From Cryomorphaceae bacterium (GTDB lineage Bacteria; Bacteroidota; Bacteroidia; Flavobacteriales; Schleiferiaceae), in contig CATITW010000049.1 in NCBI GenBank assembly GCA_949547975.1, forward strand, positions 1 to 7,159: a stretch of 7,159 nucleotides of DNA, given 5' to 3'. The number at the start of each line of letters is the position of its first letter. Position 1 is the stretch's first letter. Below the pieces are notes generated by a model, which had not been told where the DNA came from, searched no databases, and worked only from the letters and a program-made list of their open reading frames with translations. This document shows, one piece after another, positions 5,264-7,159 of this stretch. A program made the translations under genes and the position numbers.

Positions 5264-6418
5264 ATGATACACTTCCTATCGATAGCCGGTTTACTCCTTT
5301 GGATATACCTCATGTTTTGGACGAGTTATGACCTTATACTCAGCATTGCATCGGTCTTTTTTAAAAGTTCGAAGCGAGTTCCTACCACATCAACTCGCGA
5401 GTTTCAGATCGTCATTCCAGCATACAAAGAAGGAGAAGTGCTCGTTACAACCGTTCAAAAGGCACTGAAGGTTGACTATCCAAAAGAGTTGTTCAAGGTT
5501 ACCGTACTTGCTCAGGATTTGGACGATACCATACTTAAGACCCTGCGTTTAATGCCGGTAGATTTGGTTGAAACAGGTGGTTTGGGTAGTAAGCTAAATG
5601 CTTTGAAAAATTGGATGAAAGAATTGGGTTTCACTGAAAATCAATTCATTTTCGTTCTCGATGCCGATAACCTTATCGAGCCCAATGCCCTGCAGATAGC
5701 CGACGCCAATCTCAGTCATTACGACGTCATTCAACTGGAGCGCATCAAAACACCTCCACAATCGCCGCTTGGATTTTTAGATCGTTGGAATACCAGCGTA
5801 GGTTTGGCGCTCTCGAACGATAGCCGCATGGTATTAGGGCTAAACACGTTCTTGCTAGGGTCTGGATTTGCCATTCATGCACCGCTGTATCAAGAATTTG
5901 TTTTGACAGCAGAACCTACGATCGCGGAGGACAAGGCCTTAGATCTATTTCTTGCAGCACACCATAAGACGACAGGATTTACCAAGAGTTCCGGAGTACA
6001 CGATTCTACCGTGGAGCGCCAGCATGTTTTTAACGAACAACGTGCACGCTGGGTAGGAGGTAAGATAGAAGCAAGAAAATCTTCACGAGCCCTGCTTCGT
6101 CGCTATCCCGGCCGTTTGGAGTTCTGGGACAAGGCCATTCATTATTCGGCGCCTCAAAGAAGTATTTTAATACCGCTGGTTTTGATCGGTGGAATCTACA
6201 ATTCCTTACTTGGGTTCACGGGTATTTTGTTGATACTAAATTGGTTTCCATTGCTTTTCTCAGCAGTGGTAATCTTCAATACTACCCCAAGATCTTTCTA
6301 CTCAAAAGACTTGCTAAAGGCAGTGATCGCAATACCTGGCAGTGTTTTCGGGATTGTAAAAGCGCGCATGTCAGCGAAAGAGACGGCTACGCAAGATTTT
6401 AAAGTTACGCCAAAGTAG
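5264..6418 (+). CDS. Membrane-bound family 2 glycosyltransferase
   Basis: This 384-residue protein has an N-terminal transmembrane helix (about 3-33), a cytoplasmic GT-A domain (about 46-290), and C-terminal hydrophobic segments at about 299-338 and 350-365. The catalytic set of an inverting GT2 enzyme is complete: QIVIPAYKEGE (48-58) for nucleotide binding, DAD (133-135) as the metal-binding DxD motif, GSGFAI (199-204), E222-D223 with the likely catalytic base in IAEDKAL, and QRARW (259-263), the QxxRW motif typical of processive or polymer-making enzymes. It would transfer a sugar from a nucleotide donor to a lipid or growing polysaccharide at the inner membrane. The acceptor and sugar are unknown. 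Carotenoid glycosylation is possible from location, but QxxRW and the membrane layout fit envelope polysaccharide better. The gene stands alone; no partner polymer export genes are visible. No Shine-Dalgarno site precedes the ATG; TACTTTTC at 5251-5258 is a poor -7 candidate. Confidence 0.88.
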   Translation: MIHFLSIAGLLLWIYLMFWTSYDLILSIASVFFKSSKRVPTTSTREFQIVIPAYKEGEVLVTTVQKALKVDYPKELFKVTVLAQDLDDTILKTLRLMPVDLVETGGLGSKLNALKNWMKELGFTENQFIFVLDADNLIEPNALQIADANLSHYDVIQLERIKTPPQSPLGFLDRWNTSVGLALSNDSRMVLGLNTFLLGSGFAIHAPLYQEFVLTAEPTIAEDKALDLFLAAHHKTTGFTKSSGVHDSTVERQHVFNEQRARWVGGKIEARKSSRALLRRYPGRLEFWDKAIHYSAPQRSILIPLVLIGGIYNSLLGFTGILLILNWFPLLFSAVVIFNTTPRSFYSKDLLKAVIAIPGSVFGIVKARMSAKETATQDFKVTPK

Positions 6419-6470
6419 TATTCATAGTTTATAGTACTCTCAAAAAGAGATGATACTGAGGTTAAACACT

Positions 6471-6478
6471 TATATTTG
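6471..6478 (+). promoter_or_regulatory. Candidate -7 promoter element of the response regulator gene
   Basis: TATATTTG is a full match to the Bacteroidota -7 consensus TAnnTTTG and lies 20 bases before the ATG at 6499. It would give a short leader starting near 6484. No TTTG is found about 21 bp upstream, so the -33 element is missing or diverged. It indicates that the regulator is transcribed separately from the glycosyltransferase. Confidence 0.45.
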
Positions 6479-6498
6479 TTGAGTAAATAGCCCTATTA

Positions 6499-7159
6499 AT
6501 GATTAAGGTATTCGTTATTGAGGATGAGTTAATGTACGCAAAGCGTATAAAACACTACCTCAGTTTAAACCCAGACTACGAAGTTTATGTCTTCGGGCAG
6601 TTGCGTGATGCGCTTCAGTTCATGGACGATACTGTCGATTGTGTGGTGTTAGATCACTATCTACCAGACGGTGAGGGATTAGGTCACATTAAAAGATTTT
6701 TAACTTACAGTCCGAATCTTCCAGTGATTGTGGTCAGTGGACAAAAAGATAGCGATGTCGCTGAAAGCTTTGTAGAAAAAGGTGCGTTTGATTACATCGT
6801 TAAAGATGAATTCTTGGAATTAAAACTGCGCTTGGCATTCAAAAAGGCTAACCGTCAAATCATCTTCAATAGAGAATACAAGCGCCTGCAAAATGGTCGT
6901 GTAAAATATGGAACGCACACGCTCGTAGGTACTTCCATAGAAATGGAGCGGGTGAAGCTTCTCGTGTCTAAAGCTCAAGAATCTTCAATTTTCGTGAGTA
7001 TTCTCGGTGAAACAGGCACAGGAAAAGAAGTCGTGGCACGCACCATTCATTCCGGCGAAAAGTGGCAAGACAAGCCGTTCGTCGCAATCAATATGAGTGC
7101 AATACCACTCGAGCTGGCGGAAAGTGCATTGTTTGGACATGAAGTTGGAGCATTTACGG
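6499..7159 (+). CDS. Sigma-54-type (NtrC-like) response regulator, 3' truncated
   Basis: The frame starts at ATG 6499 and stays open to the window end, giving 220 residues. The receiver domain covers about 1-118: acidic pair E8-D9, phospho-accepting D52 in VVLDHYLPDGEG, switch S80 in VIVVSG, and K102 in YIVKDE. A linker with Y-K-R-L-Q-N leads to an AAA+ domain starting at LVGTS (142-146), with Walker A GETGTGKE (170-177) and PFVAINMSAIP (193-203). The sequence ends at FGHEVGAFT (212-220), inside the GAFTGA loop that contacts sigma-54. The family acts as a phosphorylation-driven ATPase that opens promoters for RNA polymerase with sigma-54. The rest of the ATPase domain and any DNA-binding helix-turn-helix lie beyond the window, as does any partner kinase. 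Target genes cannot be told; none of the upstream regions here shows a clear -24/-12 GG-N10-GC element. Confidence 0.93.
   Translation, partial: MIKVFVIEDELMYAKRIKHYLSLNPDYEVYVFGQLRDALQFMDDTVDCVVLDHYLPDGEGLGHIKRFLTYSPNLPVIVVSGQKDSDVAESFVEKGAFDYIVKDEFLELKLRLAFKKANRQIIFNREYKRLQNGRVKYGTHTLVGTSIEMERVKLLVSKAQESSIFVSILGETGTGKEVVARTIHSGEKWQDKPFVAINMSAIPLELAESALFGHEVGAFT

Noticed and set aside
6433..6457. Imperfect hairpin after the glycosyltransferase stop (AGTA/TACT and TCTC/GAGA around AAAAA).
   Set aside because: Two four-base stems separated by an uneven bulge and no following T run; too weak to call a terminator.

Overview
The window looks like a chromosomal segment of a Bacteroidota bacterium, probably Flavobacteriales-like. 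The evidence is a fused-type lycopene cyclase beside a CrtZ hydroxylase, genes mostly without Shine-Dalgarno sites, and several upstream sequences resembling the Bacteroidota promoter (-33 TTTG, -7 TAnnTTTG). Genus cannot be told from the sequence. Coding density is very high; no stretch over about 105 bp lacks a gene. No tRNA, rRNA, CRISPR array or insertion sequence was seen.

Layout. (1) Positions 1-345 (+) hold the C-terminal end of a probable periplasmic-binding-protein-like protein cut by the window edge. (2) Positions 342-2896 (-) hold a two-gene operon: a VWA protein with an intact MIDAS, then a ChlI/MoxR-like AAA+ ATPase, joined by an ATGA stop/start overlap. This is a widely conserved but functionally undefined ATPase/VWA pair. 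(3) Positions 2924-4637 (+) hold an exported PrxQ/Bcp-type peroxiredoxin, beta-carotene hydroxylase CrtZ and a CrtYcd-type lycopene cyclase, in tight series. The two carotenoid enzymes would convert lycopene to beta-carotene and then to zeaxanthin. The peroxiredoxin start lies only 27 bp from the divergent VWA start. (4) Positions 4643-5158 (-) hold a membrane-anchored SRPBCC protein, convergent with the cyclase. (5) Positions 5159-5263 are a divergent spacer with a perfect 10-bp inverted repeat, the best operator candidate here. (6) Positions 5264-6418 (+) hold a membrane family 2 glycosyltransferase with a full catalytic motif set. (7) Positions 6499-7159 (+) hold a sigma-54-type (NtrC-like) response regulator cut by the window end inside its GAFTGA loop.

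How the genes relate. Lycopene cyclase, hydroxylase and peroxiredoxin suggest a small photo-oxidative or envelope-protection unit. Genes for lycopene synthesis (crtE, crtB, crtI) are not in the window. The AAA+/VWA operon looks like a separate unit, and links to the glycosyltransferase and response regulator are by proximity only. No clearly new system is proven. The points most worth checking are the AAA+/VWA pair, the spacer palindrome whose half-site recurs exactly inside the start of crtZ, and a 20-bp perfect palindrome inside the cyclase gene.
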